64,000 bases of DNA from an uncultured Lutibacter sp. (GCF_947495725.1 NZ_CANLZZ010000007.1:124001-188000), one strand, 5' to 3'; positions 18,736 through 28,535 are shown, counted from the first letter of the stretch. Numbers and translations are program-made. Notes: generated from the sequence alone by a model not told the origin.

Positions 18736-19686
18736 ATGAAACGAGTTTTAACTATTCTTTTAACAGTATGTTGCTATCAAATAGCTTTATCGCAATATAC
18801 CGAAATTATAAACTCTAAAAGACCGGGGCTTTCTGAAAGCCCTTATGGAGTTGGCACAAATGTTTATCAAGTAGAAACTGGTTTTTTTTATAGAAATAAT
18901 GAAAATCCTTCAATTTTAACGCATCCCAATATTTTTGGAGGTAATTTATTTTTTAGACATGGTAGGTTTTCAGAAAAATTGGAACTTAACTTAAATTTAG
19001 CTTATCAAATTGATGAAATTCAAAATCCAGTTGGTAAAAATTTTACGCAAAAAGGGATTAGTGATTTATCAATTGGAGCAAAGTTTTTATTAAGAGAGCA
19101 AAAATTTTCAGATAGATCCAAAGAAATTAGAAGTTATAAAAAAAGAATGGCATTTGATTGGAAAAGATTAATTCCATCTATTGGTGTATATGCTGGTGTG
19201 CACACAACATTTGTAAGTGAAGATTACAGAGATGATTCTATGAGTTATAAACTTGCTGTTTTACTTCAAAATGATTTTACAGACAGGTTAGTGCTTTTAA
19301 CCAATTTAATTGCTGATGATTTTGGCTCAGATAGTGAATATTACGCATACATTGCTACGGTTACCTATGCAATTAATGAACAATGGTCGTTTTTTGTTGA
19401 AAACCAAGGTCGATACCAAGATTTGTATTCACCTCAATACCAATTTGGAACTGGCTTAGCTTATTTAGTTAATGAAAATTTACAAATAGATGCCTCTGCT
19501 AGAACCAATTTTTTTGATAATCATTCTTACTATTATTTTTCAACTGGTTTTTCTTGGAGATTTGACCGACATTATGATACTTATACCGTTACAAAAACTT
19601 CAAATAAAACTTCCTTAAAAAAGAAAAAGAAGAAAGGTTTTTTTGGAAGATTATTTGATAAATTATTTCGTAAAAAAAGAAAATAA
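18736..19686 (+). CDS. Outer-membrane beta-barrel protein with cationic C-terminal tail
   Basis: This 316-residue protein has a signal peptide (about 1-19, ending ALSQ) and many alternating aromatic strands (for example QVETGFFYRNN and LAYQIDEIQN). It resembles the phenol-degradation MetA-type outer-membrane barrel often annotated as 'transporter'. It ends not in a barrel strand but in a lysine-rich linker followed by GFFGRLFDKLFRKKRK, a basic amphipathic helix. Substrate is unknown. It heads a plus-strand run that continues to 24176. Confidence 0.8.
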   Translation: MKRVLTILLTVCCYQIALSQYTEIINSKRPGLSESPYGVGTNVYQVETGFFYRNNENPSILTHPNIFGGNLFFRHGRFSEKLELNLNLAYQIDEIQNPVGKNFTQKGISDLSIGAKFLLREQKFSDRSKEIRSYKKRMAFDWKRLIPSIGVYAGVHTTFVSEDYRDDSMSYKLAVLLQNDFTDRLVLLTNLIADDFGSDSEYYAYIATVTYAINEQWSFFVENQGRYQDLYSPQYQFGTGLAYLVNENLQIDASARTNFFDNHSYYYFSTGFSWRFDRHYDTYTVTKTSNKTSLKKKKKKGFFGRLFDKLFRKKRK

Positions 19687-19701
19687 TTGCATCTTACACC
19701 T

Positions 19702-20820
19702 ATGATTGAAATTAAAGAAATGACCTCAAAAAAGGACCTTAAAACTTTTGTTAAGTTTCCTTTTAAACTATATAAAAACAATAATTACTGGGTTCCGCCA
19801 ATTATAAATGATGAGCTAGAGAGTTTTGATTCAAATATAAACCCTGTATTTAAACATGCTTCGGCGCGCTTTTTTATTGCTCTAAAAAACAACGAAATTG
19901 TTGGTAGAATATCGGCCATTATAAATTACACCGAACTTAACGAACAAAAACTTAAAAAAATGCGTTTTGGTTGGTTCGATTTTATTGATGATTTCGAAGT
20001 TTCAAAAAAACTTTTAAGCAAAGTTGAAGAAATTGGAAAACAAAATAAACTCGAATTTATGGAAGGTCCTGTTGGATTTTCAAATTTAGATAAAGTTGGT
20101 GTTTTAACAGAAGGATTTGATCATATTGGAACCATGGTAACTTGGTATAACCACCCTTATTATAAATCGCATTACGAAAATTTAGGTTTTAAAGTTGAAA
20201 AAGAATATTTAGAAAACAAATTTCCTTTTAAAAATGTTACTCCTGCTCCACTTCGAAGAATTAGTACCATCCTAGAAAAACGCTATGAGTTAACTCCTCT
20301 TAATTTTACAAGAACAAAAGATATAATGCCTTATGTTAACAAAATGTTCGATTTGTTTAATAAAAGTTATGCTTCATTACCTTCTTTCGTTCCAATATCT
20401 GATGTTGAAATAAATTATTTCAAAAAGAAATACATTTCGTTTATAAACCCAGAATACATAAAATTTGTTGTAGATAAAAATGAAAATATGGTTGCATTTG
20501 CAATTACAATGCCTTCATTTTCAACAGCATTACAAAAGGCTAAAGGTAAATTATTACCTTTTGGAATATTTCATTTATTAAAAGCAAAAAAAAATAGTAA
20601 AGATGCTATTTTCTATTTAATTGGTGTGCATCCAAACTATCATGGGAAAGGTATTCACGCTCTTATTTTTAATGAATATCAAAAATCTTTTGAGAAAATT
20701 GGTATTGTAAATTGCATAAGAACACCAGAATTAGCTAGTAATAAGGCTATTGCTGCTGTTTGGAAAAATTTTGAACCGGTTACTTACAAAAGAAGATGTA
20801 CTTTTAAAAAGAATTTATAA
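19702..20820 (+). CDS. GNAT-like acyltransferase of unknown substrate
   Basis: A TTG 15 bases upstream extends the frame, but I place the start at the ATG at 19702 (372 residues) because MIEIKEMTSKKDLKTFVKFP is a natural N-terminus. The middle (FFIALKNNEIVGRISAIINY) and the C-terminal LIGVHPNYHGKGIHALIFNE match the GNAT acetyl-CoA binding core: a strand, then the pyrophosphate loop (HxxxxGKGI). It is annotated in related genomes only as a GNAT or hypothetical protein. It lies 15 bases after the barrel gene and directly before rsmE. Confidence 0.78.
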   Translation: MIEIKEMTSKKDLKTFVKFPFKLYKNNNYWVPPIINDELESFDSNINPVFKHASARFFIALKNNEIVGRISAIINYTELNEQKLKKMRFGWFDFIDDFEVSKKLLSKVEEIGKQNKLEFMEGPVGFSNLDKVGVLTEGFDHIGTMVTWYNHPYYKSHYENLGFKVEKEYLENKFPFKNVTPAPLRRISTILEKRYELTPLNFTRTKDIMPYVNKMFDLFNKSYASLPSFVPISDVEINYFKKKYISFINPEYIKFVVDKNENMVAFAITMPSFSTALQKAKGKLLPFGIFHLLKAKKNSKDAIFYLIGVHPNYHGKGIHALIFNEYQKSFEKIGIVNCIRTPELASNKAIAAVWKNFEPVTYKRRCTFKKNL

Positions 20821-21528
20821 ATGCAGTTATTCTATAATTCTGAAATAAACGAAACCACTAAAAATTTCACTTTCGACAAAACCGAAAGTAGACATATAGT
20901 TAGAGTTTTACGAAAAAAAGAAGGCGATACTATCTTTATAACAAATGGTTTAGGGTTTCTGTTCAATTCTGAAATTGTAATAGCAAACGATAAAAGATGT
21001 TTGGTTAAAATAAATAGTTTTGAAACTCATAATAAACCTTGGAATTATTACTTGCACATTGCAATTGCACCAACAAAATTGAACGATCGTTTTGAATGGT
21101 TTTTAGAAAAAGCAACGGAAATTGGAATTGATGAAATTACACCCATTATTTGCGAACATTCTGAAAGAAAGGTTTTAAAACTAGATAGAATGGAAAAAAT
21201 TATACATTCAGCGGCAAAACAATCATTGAAATTTACTTTTCCTAAAATTAACAAACCTATTGCATTTAGTCAATTTATAAAAACTCCTATCGATGGTCAA
21301 TTATTTATTGCTCATTGTGAAGAAACCGATAAAAAAACCTTGAAATCTCAATTAAAACCCTCAACAAATACAACAATACTTATTGGACCTGAAGGTGATT
21401 TTTCAACAATGGAAATACGGCAAAGCTTGGAACATAAATTTATTCCTGTATCTTTGGGAGAAAGCAGATTGAGAACAGAAACTGCAGGTATTGTTGCCAC
21501 GCACAGCGTTGCTTTTATTAATGAATAA
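20821..21528 (+). CDS. rsmE: 16S rRNA (uracil(1498)-N3)-methyltransferase RsmE
   Basis: This 235-residue protein has an N-terminal PUA-like RNA-binding domain (SRHIVRVLRKKEGD) and a SPOUT knot with the signatures KATEIGIDEITPI, LIGPEGDFSTMEI and LGESRLRTETAGIVA, which make the SAM pocket. It methylates N3 of U1498 in 16S rRNA helix 44. Its ATG begins directly after the stop of the GNAT-like gene, so the two are probably co-translated. Confidence 0.95.
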   Translation: MQLFYNSEINETTKNFTFDKTESRHIVRVLRKKEGDTIFITNGLGFLFNSEIVIANDKRCLVKINSFETHNKPWNYYLHIAIAPTKLNDRFEWFLEKATEIGIDEITPIICEHSERKVLKLDRMEKIIHSAAKQSLKFTFPKINKPIAFSQFIKTPIDGQLFIAHCEETDKKTLKSQLKPSTNTTILIGPEGDFSTMEIRQSLEHKFIPVSLGESRLRTETAGIVATHSVAFINE

Positions 21529-21549
21529 ATAAAAAAGAAGATTCAAATA

Positions 21550-22212
21550 TTGATTTTAAAGAATTTCCATACGCCTATATTTATAATTACTTTATGTTTA
21601 ATGTGCTATAATAATTCATTTGCACAACAAATTGCGATTTTAAAATATGACGGAGGCGGAGATTGGTATGCCAATCCAACAGCATTGCCAAATTTAATCG
21701 AGTTTAGTAATAAGTCTATTAAAACAGCAATAAAGAACAATCCCGAAACCGTTTCGGTAACAAGCACTGATATTTACAATTATCCTATTGTCTTTATGAC
21801 TGGACACGGAAATGTTATGTTTACCGATGAAGCTATTGAAAATTTAAGAAATTACCTTATTTCAGGCGGTTTTTTACATATTTCAGATAATTATGGATTG
21901 GATAAATTTATTAGAAGAGAACTTAAAAAGGTATTTCCTAAGTTAGATTTTAAAGAAATACCATATAATCATCCAATATATCATCAGTCATTTAATTTTG
22001 AAAGTGGTGTACCCAAAATTCATGAACACGATGGCAAACCTCCGCAAGGTTTTGGATTGTTCTACGAAGGAAGATTAATTTGTTTTTATGATTATGAAGC
22101 AGATTTAAGCGATGGTTGGGAAGATGAAGAAGTTCATAATGATAATTATGAAATAAGAGAAAAAGCTTTAAAAATGGGAACAAATATTATTGAGTACGCT
22201 TTTAAAAACTAA
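21550..22212 (+). CDS. DUF4159 family secreted protein
   Basis: This 220-residue protein has a signal peptide (hydrophobic stretch about 8-23, then NSFAQQ) and the DUF4159 core: AILKYDGGGDWYANP near the N-terminus, VFMTGHGNVMFTDEA, GGFLHISDNYG, and the acidic-aromatic tail with DGWEDEEVHND. The fold is glutamine-amidotransferase-like, but I see no obvious catalytic Cys-His pair. It is predicted periplasmic; function unknown. The start is a TTG; the next ATG falls inside the signal peptide. It sits 21 bases after rsmE and 1 base before the symporter. Confidence 0.82.
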   Translation: MILKNFHTPIFIITLCLMCYNNSFAQQIAILKYDGGGDWYANPTALPNLIEFSNKSIKTAIKNNPETVSVTSTDIYNYPIVFMTGHGNVMFTDEAIENLRNYLISGGFLHISDNYGLDKFIRRELKKVFPKLDFKEIPYNHPIYHQSFNFESGVPKIHEHDGKPPQGFGLFYEGRLICFYDYEADLSDGWEDEEVHNDNYEIREKALKMGTNIIEYAFKN

Positions 22213-22213
22213 A

Positions 22214-23119
22214 ATGAACGAAAACTTAGATTCACTTGTAATAAATTTTGATACCGAAGGTCTTTGGATTCTAAATATAACCTTAGCAATAATAATGTTT
22301 GGAGTTGCCTTGGGAATTACGTTAGAAGATTTTAAACGATTATTTAAAAATCCTAAAATACTTTTTACAGGAATTGTATCTCAGTTTTTATTACTACCAT
22401 TGGTAACTTTTATTTTTATAAAATTAGTTAACCCAATGCCTAGTATAGCTTTAGGAATGATGATGGTGGCTGCTTGCCCTGGAGGAAACATTTCTAATTT
22501 TATGACTCAAATGGCAAAAGGAAACGCCGCCCTATCAGTTAGTTTAACAGCATTTGCTACACTTGTTAGCTTAGTTATGACTCCTTTTAATCTTCAGTTT
22601 TACGGTAATTTATATGCTCCAACGGCCGAAATTTTACAAAAAATTGAATTAGACCCTTGGACTTTGGTCAAACTTGTTTCTCTAATTTTAGGAGTTCCTC
22701 TTATTCTAGGAATGTGGGTTAAACAGCGTAAACCAGCATTTGCCGACAAATTAACAAAAATTTTAAAACCTGTCTCGTTAGTAATATTTATGCTTTTTAT
22801 AATTATTGCTTTTTACGATAATTATACTATTTTTATTAATTATGTTCATTACGTTCTAATTTTGGTTATTGCCCATAATGTTTTAGCATTGGCAACTGGA
22901 TTTTACACAGCCAAAATTATGGGGTTATCAAAACGAAATCAAAAAACCCTATCTATTGAAACTGGAATTCAAAATTCTGGTTTAGGATTATTGTTAATCT
23001 TTAGTTTTTTTAATGGTTTAGGCGGAATGGCGTTGTTGGTTGCGTTTTGGGCTATCTGGGATATTTTCTCTGGGTTGGTATTAGCAAGTTATTGGTCTAA
23101 ACAAAAAGCTATAGAATAA
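22214..23119 (+). CDS. Bile acid:sodium symporter family (SBF/BASS) transporter
   Basis: I start at the ATG at 22214 (301 residues), one base after the DUF4159 stop. An upstream TTG would overlap that gene. The protein has about nine to ten helices. Conserved pieces are MMVAACPGGNISNFMTQMAKGN, the sodium-site unwound helix of BASS transporters, and IETGIQNSGLGLLLI. Such transporters couple sodium entry to uptake of organic anions such as bile acids, pyruvate or pantothenate; the substrate here is unknown. Confidence 0.9.
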   Translation: MNENLDSLVINFDTEGLWILNITLAIIMFGVALGITLEDFKRLFKNPKILFTGIVSQFLLLPLVTFIFIKLVNPMPSIALGMMMVAACPGGNISNFMTQMAKGNAALSVSLTAFATLVSLVMTPFNLQFYGNLYAPTAEILQKIELDPWTLVKLVSLILGVPLILGMWVKQRKPAFADKLTKILKPVSLVIFMLFIIIAFYDNYTIFINYVHYVLILVIAHNVLALATGFYTAKIMGLSKRNQKTLSIETGIQNSGLGLLLIFSFFNGLGGMALLVAFWAIWDIFSGLVLASYWSKQKAIE

Positions 23120-23123
23120 AATT

Positions 23124-24176
23124 TTGAAACATCTTTGGTATAAAACGGTTAGAGGTATTGTTAAAGTAGGACTTTTTTTTACTCATAAAAAAATTAAAGT
23201 TTATGGGAAAGAAAACATACCTAACAAAGGAGCTATTATTTTTATAGGAAATCATCAAAATGCCTTAATTGATGCTATTTTAATACCAACAAATACCAAT
23301 AGAAACATACATTTTTTAACAAGGGCAAGTGTCTTTAAATCTAAAATCGTCTCCAACATATTAAAGTCTCTTAATCTGATTCCTGTTTATAGGGTTAGAG
23401 ATGGGCTTAGAACTATCGAAAAAAATTTAAAAGTTTTTGAACAATGCTTTGAGATTTTAAAAAATGAGAAAGCAATTCAAATTTTTGCTGAAGGCGAGCA
23501 TCATTTAAAACGAAGAGTAATACCATTAAAAAAAGGATTTGCACGTATAATTTTAGGAACTTTACAAAAATATCCTGACTTAAATATTAAAATTATCCCT
23601 GTTGGAATTAACTACGATTCTCATTTAAATTACCCATTTAGTGTTTCTATTTATTATGGAAAACCAATTGAGGCCAACGCATTTTTCAATATTCAAAATC
23701 CTGATTTAACTTTTAAAGATATCATAAAGGAAGTGCATTCTTCTTTAATAACGTTAACTACGCATATTGACAATCTTGAAAAATATGATGAACAAATAGC
23801 TAAATTAAATGCTCTAAACATAGACTATTTAAATCCGTACGAAACAAATAAAATATTAGAGAACATAGATTCTTATTCACAAATTGAAGTTCCCATTAAA
23901 AAGAAAATAAATTGGCTAACACCAATTCATTTATTAACCAAACTAAATAGCATATTTCCGTTATTGATATGGAAACACCTAAAATCAAAAATTACCGATC
24001 TTGTTTTCACAAACACCTTTAGATTTGCACTAATTTTAACCTTATTTCCTATTTTTTATTTAATTCAAACATTAATAGTTGGTTTTATATTTAGCAGTAC
24101 CATTGCCTTTTATTATTTGGCAATTACAGTATTTCTAGGGGTAATAACTTCAAAAACTATGACCGTTAATCGATAA
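23124..24176 (+). CDS. Lysophospholipid acyltransferase-like protein (PlsC family)
   Basis: This 350-residue protein carries an acyltransferase block IIFIGNHQNALIDAILIP (38-55), the catalytic histidine motif with one extra spacer residue, and FAEGEHHLKRRVIPLKKG for the EGT-type glycerophosphate site. Two or three hydrophobic helices near residues 285-345 anchor it in the membrane. It probably acylates a lysolipid such as 1-acyl-glycerol-3-phosphate or an aminolipid. The start is TTG, because no ATG is in frame before the catalytic domain. Its last 11 bases overlap the convergent GH3 gene. Confidence 0.85.
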   Translation: MKHLWYKTVRGIVKVGLFFTHKKIKVYGKENIPNKGAIIFIGNHQNALIDAILIPTNTNRNIHFLTRASVFKSKIVSNILKSLNLIPVYRVRDGLRTIEKNLKVFEQCFEILKNEKAIQIFAEGEHHLKRRVIPLKKGFARIILGTLQKYPDLNIKIIPVGINYDSHLNYPFSVSIYYGKPIEANAFFNIQNPDLTFKDIIKEVHSSLITLTTHIDNLEKYDEQIAKLNALNIDYLNPYETNKILENIDSYSQIEVPIKKKINWLTPIHLLTKLNSIFPLLIWKHLKSKITDLVFTNTFRFALILTLFPIFYLIQTLIVGFIFSSTIAFYYLAITVFLGVITSKTMTVNR

Positions 24177-27084
24177 TTGCATCTTCTATAAACTGTTGAA
24201 TATCTGTTCTAATATTATACCTTACTAATCCTTTATTTTCAGCATTAGGATACACTCTATTAGATAAAAACACATAAACAATTTCAGTTTCAGGATCGGC
24301 CCAAGTGTATGTACCTGTAAATCCGCTATGTCCAAAACTTCTTTCTGATACACAGCCACAAGTTGCTTTTTCAATCTCCTTAATTTGTGGTTTATCAAAC
24401 CCAACCCCTTTTCTTACTTTTTCGTCTGCATAATACCTATGATTAAATTTATCAATGGTTTCTGTTTTAAAAAATCTTTTTCCTCCGTAATAACCTTTTT
24501 GTAAATAAAGTTGCATCATTTTTGCCACGTCATTCGCATTAGAAAACAAACCTGCATGACCGCCAATTCCACCTTGCATAGCAGCACCCATATCATGAAC
24601 ATATCCGTGTACTAATTGGTTTCGATAATAATCGTCCTTTTCAGTAGGAACTATTTTATTTTTAGGATACCAATTTAATGGTAAATACCCACTTCTATTT
24701 GCTCCAATCGGGTTATAAAAATGCTGGCGAGTTAATTTATTAAGGTTTTTTTTATAATAGTTTTCTATGTAATCTTTAAATAAAAAATAAGACAAATCAC
24801 TATACTTATATCCAATTCTATCTCGTTGGTCTGCTTTAGCAATTCTATCAAAAATTGAATCTTTATACGATTTTGTTAAATACAAGTTCTTAGCAACTTC
24901 AATAGGGAATTTATTAGACCACTTGGTTCTATAATACTCTTCCGAAGGTTTTTTAGTAATACTGTCTAATGTACTAATATAAAAAGGGATCCAAGCTTTT
25001 AAACGTCCATAATGCGACAGTACTTCTTTAACTGTTAACGTGTCTTTATTTGTTCCTTTTAATTTTGGTATTAAGCTTCCTAATGTGCTGTCAAGACTAA
25101 ACTCTCCTTTTTCTTCTAATTCCATAATTAATGGTAATGAAGCTAATATTTTAGTCATAGAAGCAATATCATAAACATCGTCATTTCTTACTTTTATCTT
25201 GTGTTCATCTGTATGATATCCAAAGCTTTTATTATAAACAACTTTTCCTTTTCTTGCTACAAGCACTTGTAAACCAGGAGCCATTTTTTCTTTTAAAACA
25301 ATTTGTGCCAAAGAATCTATTCGTAATAATTTTTTACTGCTTAATCCTACATCTTCCGGAATTGAGTACCCTAACCTTTTTAAAGAAGTTGACATTAATC
25401 CATGTCCTTCAGAAAAAACATTTTTTATTGATACTGGTAATTTTCCCTTAATTTCAAGTGCTCCAAATAACATTTGAGCTGAAATCTCTTGAGAAAGTTC
25501 ACTATTTTGATAGGATAACATTAGACCTTCTATGTTTTCAAAAGTTTTTATTTGAAGTAAGCTATAAGGACTTGCAAAAACATCTAATATTGTGTTATTA
25601 GTTCGTGCTATCTCCTGAAGCCAAACCAACTCTCTATTTGTAAATTTATATGATTTCCAAGGATTACTATTTGATTTGTGATATCCAACAACTACCAAAT
25701 TATACCTTTTTAATTTTAGTATTAAATCATCTAAATTATTACTCGAAACAACATCTACATTTGTATAATTTTTCAACATATTTACAAAATGCTCATTTTC
25801 TGCATCACCTAATTTTACATAAGCAATTTTACGTTTATCTAAATTTTGAATAGGAAAAACAAGCGATTCGTTTTTTAATAAAGTGATAGAACTCTCTACT
25901 AACTTTCTGTGCAATAATATATCTTCAATTGAATTTAAATCTTCTTTTAAATTGCTAATTTGTATAGGTTTATAATTGGCTAAACCTGCCCAATATTTTG
26001 CTTTTAAAACCTTTTTTACAGAAACCGATAAACGCTCCTCTGTTAATTCATTTGTTTCCAAAGCAAGTTTAAATCGTTCAACTGTTTCTGGAATTTTAAG
26101 AGGAACATCCAACAAATCATTTCCCGCTAAAATTGCACCTAAATTAATCTCTTCTGAAGAAGCAAAATCTGCAGAGGCCTTCATATTTAATGCATCGGTA
26201 ATAATTAAACCGTTATAACCCATTTCTTTTTGAAGTAAATTGGTAACAACATTTTTAGATAATGACGATGGTAAACTAGTACTCGATTCCAAACTAGGAA
26301 TACTTAAATGTGCTACCATTACACTGGCAACACCGTTTTCAAACATTTTTTTATATGGATACAATTCTACAGAATCCAATCTCTTTTTAGAAAAATTAAC
26401 AGTTGGTAATTCGTAATGAGAATCTGTTGCGGTATCACCGTGACCTGGAAAATGTTTTGCACTTGCTATTATTCCTTCCGTTTGCATTCCGTTTGTAAAT
26501 GCAATTGCTTTTTCTGCTACATTTATATGATTTTCACCAAATGATCTGTTTCCAATAATTGGATTATCTGGGTTTGTATTTACATCTACAACAGGCCCAA
26601 AATTCATATGAATTCCTAACCGCTTGCAATGTTTTCCTACTTGAACTCCAAATGCCGTTATTAAAGCGTTTTCTCTAATTGCACCTAAGGTCATATTCCA
26701 AGGAAATCCATAAGTATCTTTCAAGCGCATATTTAAGCCCCATTCTGCATCTATACCTATAAGTAGTGGAACTTTGGATTTAGATTGGTACAAATTTGTT
26801 AATTCTGCTTGTTTTACCGGTTGATCTTGAAAAAAAATAAGTGAACCAATGTGGTATTTTTCAATTAAGTTTGAAATAAAATTTTCGTGATTTTTATCTT
26901 TGTTGGAATAAGCAGCAACCATAAATAACTGTCCAATTCTTTCTTCAACAGACATTCCATTATATATAGAATCTACCCACATTTGTTGAGCAATGCTATC
27001 TTTTGTTTTTAAAGGATGAAATGACTGTGCTTTTAAAAAAGCACTATTCAAAATAATAACTATGAATAGAAATTTTTTAATCAT
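24166..27084 (-). CDS. GH3 beta-N-acetylglucosaminidase fused to a serine beta-lactamase-like hydrolase
   Basis: This 972-residue secreted protein has a signal peptide (1-19, ending KAQ). The N-terminal glycoside hydrolase family 3 domain has DAEWGLNMRL, KHFPGHGDTATDSH near residue 210 (NagZ signature, with the catalytic His-Asp pair), and GLIITDALNM (the nucleophile-bearing loop). A GH3 C-terminal sandwich follows. The last ~380 residues are a class C beta-lactamase/PBP-like domain with SMTK near residue 642 (the SxxK serine) and YSD near 759. The probable role is processing of cell-wall glycan and peptide fragments in the periplasm. The two-domain fusion is known in Bacteroidota. It is last in the minus-strand run with the exonuclease. 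Confidence 0.92.
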   Translation of the reverse strand: MIKKFLFIVIILNSAFLKAQSFHPLKTKDSIAQQMWVDSIYNGMSVEERIGQLFMVAAYSNKDKNHENFISNLIEKYHIGSLIFFQDQPVKQAELTNLYQSKSKVPLLIGIDAEWGLNMRLKDTYGFPWNMTLGAIRENALITAFGVQVGKHCKRLGIHMNFGPVVDVNTNPDNPIIGNRSFGENHINVAEKAIAFTNGMQTEGIIASAKHFPGHGDTATDSHYELPTVNFSKKRLDSVELYPYKKMFENGVASVMVAHLSIPSLESSTSLPSSLSKNVVTNLLQKEMGYNGLIITDALNMKASADFASSEEINLGAILAGNDLLDVPLKIPETVERFKLALETNELTEERLSVSVKKVLKAKYWAGLANYKPIQISNLKEDLNSIEDILLHRKLVESSITLLKNESLVFPIQNLDKRKIAYVKLGDAENEHFVNMLKNYTNVDVVSSNNLDDLILKLKRYNLVVVGYHKSNSNPWKSYKFTNRELVWLQEIARTNNTILDVFASPYSLLQIKTFENIEGLMLSYQNSELSQEISAQMLFGALEIKGKLPVSIKNVFSEGHGLMSTSLKRLGYSIPEDVGLSSKKLLRIDSLAQIVLKEKMAPGLQVLVARKGKVVYNKSFGYHTDEHKIKVRNDDVYDIASMTKILASLPLIMELEEKGEFSLDSTLGSLIPKLKGTNKDTLTVKEVLSHYGRLKAWIPFYISTLDSITKKPSEEYYRTKWSNKFPIEVAKNLYLTKSYKDSIFDRIAKADQRDRIGYKYSDLSYFLFKDYIENYYKKNLNKLTRQHFYNPIGANRSGYLPLNWYPKNKIVPTEKDDYYRNQLVHGYVHDMGAAMQGGIGGHAGLFSNANDVAKMMQLYLQKGYYGGKRFFKTETIDKFNHRYYADEKVRKGVGFDKPQIKEIEKATCGCVSERSFGHSGFTGTYTWADPETEIVYVFLSNRVYPNAENKGLVRYNIRTDIQQFIEDAIID

Positions 27085-27116
27085 AAATAAATTAGAAGTT
27101 TTTATAAGCTATGAAA

Positions 27117-27605
27117 TTATTGTACCAAAAAGCGTTTATGCCAACTTTTATCTGCAGGTATTTCCCAATTTTGTTCCAAATCTTCAATGGTTGTAACAAG
27201 ATTGTTAAAAACAATTGTATTAGAAGTAATTTTTCCTTCCTTTGCATACTTTTGAAAATCGGACATATTAACAATATTAATATTGTTATTATTTTTGAAT
27301 GAAATATTTAATTTATTTGTTAAGTTAACCGAAAATTTGGCCTCTAAATTCTTTATTAAGTTTACAGATGCATCTATAGAACATCCTGACACATTGTTGA
27401 AACCTTCATCTACAGCAAGTACAATAAAATGATTATAAATTACTTTATATGAAGCTTTTAAATCCTCACCATGGCGTTGCCAATTTGAAACGAATTCTTC
27501 AATAATTGGAGCTAATTCTTCAACTTCATTTTCTGTAAATTCTTTATTTGATTGGTATATCCAAATCCTAGAATTTTTATTTAAATCTTCAAAATTAACT
27601 AACAT
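27117..27605 (-). CDS. Conserved flavobacterial protein of unknown function
   Basis: This 162-residue soluble protein has features I associate with a conserved Flavobacteriia family: IWIYQSNKEFTENEVEEL at the start, WQRHGEDLKASYKVIYNHFIVL, GCSIDASVNLIKNLE, and a C-terminal PADKSWHKRFL. It is often labelled 'ABC transporter ATPase', but I see no Walker A or signature motif, so that label is unsupported here. It starts 2 bases after the exonuclease stop and the GH3 gene starts 32 bases after its stop, suggesting one transcript. Confidence 0.8.
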   Translation of the reverse strand: MLVNFEDLNKNSRIWIYQSNKEFTENEVEELAPIIEEFVSNWQRHGEDLKASYKVIYNHFIVLAVDEGFNNVSGCSIDASVNLIKNLEAKFSVNLTNKLNISFKNNNNINIVNMSDFQKYAKEGKITSNTIVFNNLVTTIEDLEQNWEIPADKSWHKRFLVQ

Positions 27606-27607
27606 AT

Positions 27608-28426
27608 TTAAAACTTTTGATTGAATTTATTTTGTAAATCTTCTAGTGTATTTTCTTTTTTATTTGTAAACATTCTTTCTTTTAATTCAGATAATACCTT
27701 TTTGGTGTATAATGGAAAATCTGCGTTCTGAATCCACGAATAATAACCTTTATCTTTAGTTAAAATATCAACAACCTTTTGGCCTTTATACTTTCCAAAC
27801 GTAAAAATTTCTTCTTTTTCATCATTAAACATAATAAATCCGGCAAAATCAGCTCTTTTATTATGTGTAGAATACTCACTTAAAAGATTAACATCATTTT
27901 CTAAATCATCATATTTATCCAATTGCGCTTTTAAAATTTCGTAAGTTGCTAGTGTATCTGCTTCTGCCGAATGGGCATTCTCAAGACTTTTCCCACAGTA
28001 AAAATTATAACCAGCACTTAGGGTACGTTCTTCTTTTTTATGAAAAATAACCTGAACATCTATTGCTACTCTATCTTTCATATCAAAATTAACTTTTGCT
28101 CTCAACATTTCTTCGGCTAATAATGGAATATCAAATCTGTTCGAATTAAATCCAGCCATATCACAACCTTCAATCATTTTACTAACTTCAGGAGCTAATT
28201 CGTTAAAAGTTGGTTCTGTAACTACTTTTTCATTAGTAATACCATGAATATCTGAAGCCTCTTTTGGAATTTCCATTTCCGGATTTACCAACCAAGTTTT
28301 ACTTTCTTTATTTCCGTTTGGAAATACTTTTAATATTGATATTTCAACTATTCTGTCTTTTGCAATGTTTATTCCTGTTGTTTCTAAATCGAAAAATATA
28401 ATGGGCTTTTTTAATTCTAATTCCAT
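27608..28426 (-). CDS. DnaQ-like (DEDDh) 3'-5' exonuclease with C-terminal accessory domain
   Basis: This 272-residue protein has the three exonuclease motifs: FFDLETTG (D13, E15), AGFNSNRFDIPLL (D99) and HSAEAD (H152, D157), which makes it DEDDh type. Residues ~205-250 (FGKYKGQKVVDIL..YYSWIQNADFP) form the small domain found at the C-terminus of exodeoxyribonuclease X-like proteins. It would degrade DNA or RNA from 3' ends in repair or turnover. It is first of a three-gene minus-strand set. DnaE partner genes are not present. Confidence 0.9.
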   Translation of the reverse strand: MELELKKPIIFFDLETTGINIAKDRIVEISILKVFPNGNKESKTWLVNPEMEIPKEASDIHGITNEKVVTEPTFNELAPEVSKMIEGCDMAGFNSNRFDIPLLAEEMLRAKVNFDMKDRVAIDVQVIFHKKEERTLSAGYNFYCGKSLENAHSAEADTLATYEILKAQLDKYDDLENDVNLLSEYSTHNKRADFAGFIMFNDEKEEIFTFGKYKGQKVVDILTKDKGYYSWIQNADFPLYTKKVLSELKERMFTNKKENTLEDLQNKFNQKF

Positions 28427-28535
28427 AGGTTAGCTTTGTTTTTTTGAACTGTAAATATACAATTTGCAATTTACGATTTTAGGAATTTATAGTCTGATTT
28501 CACAAACTTTTTAACAAAAGTTTAATGTAACTTAA

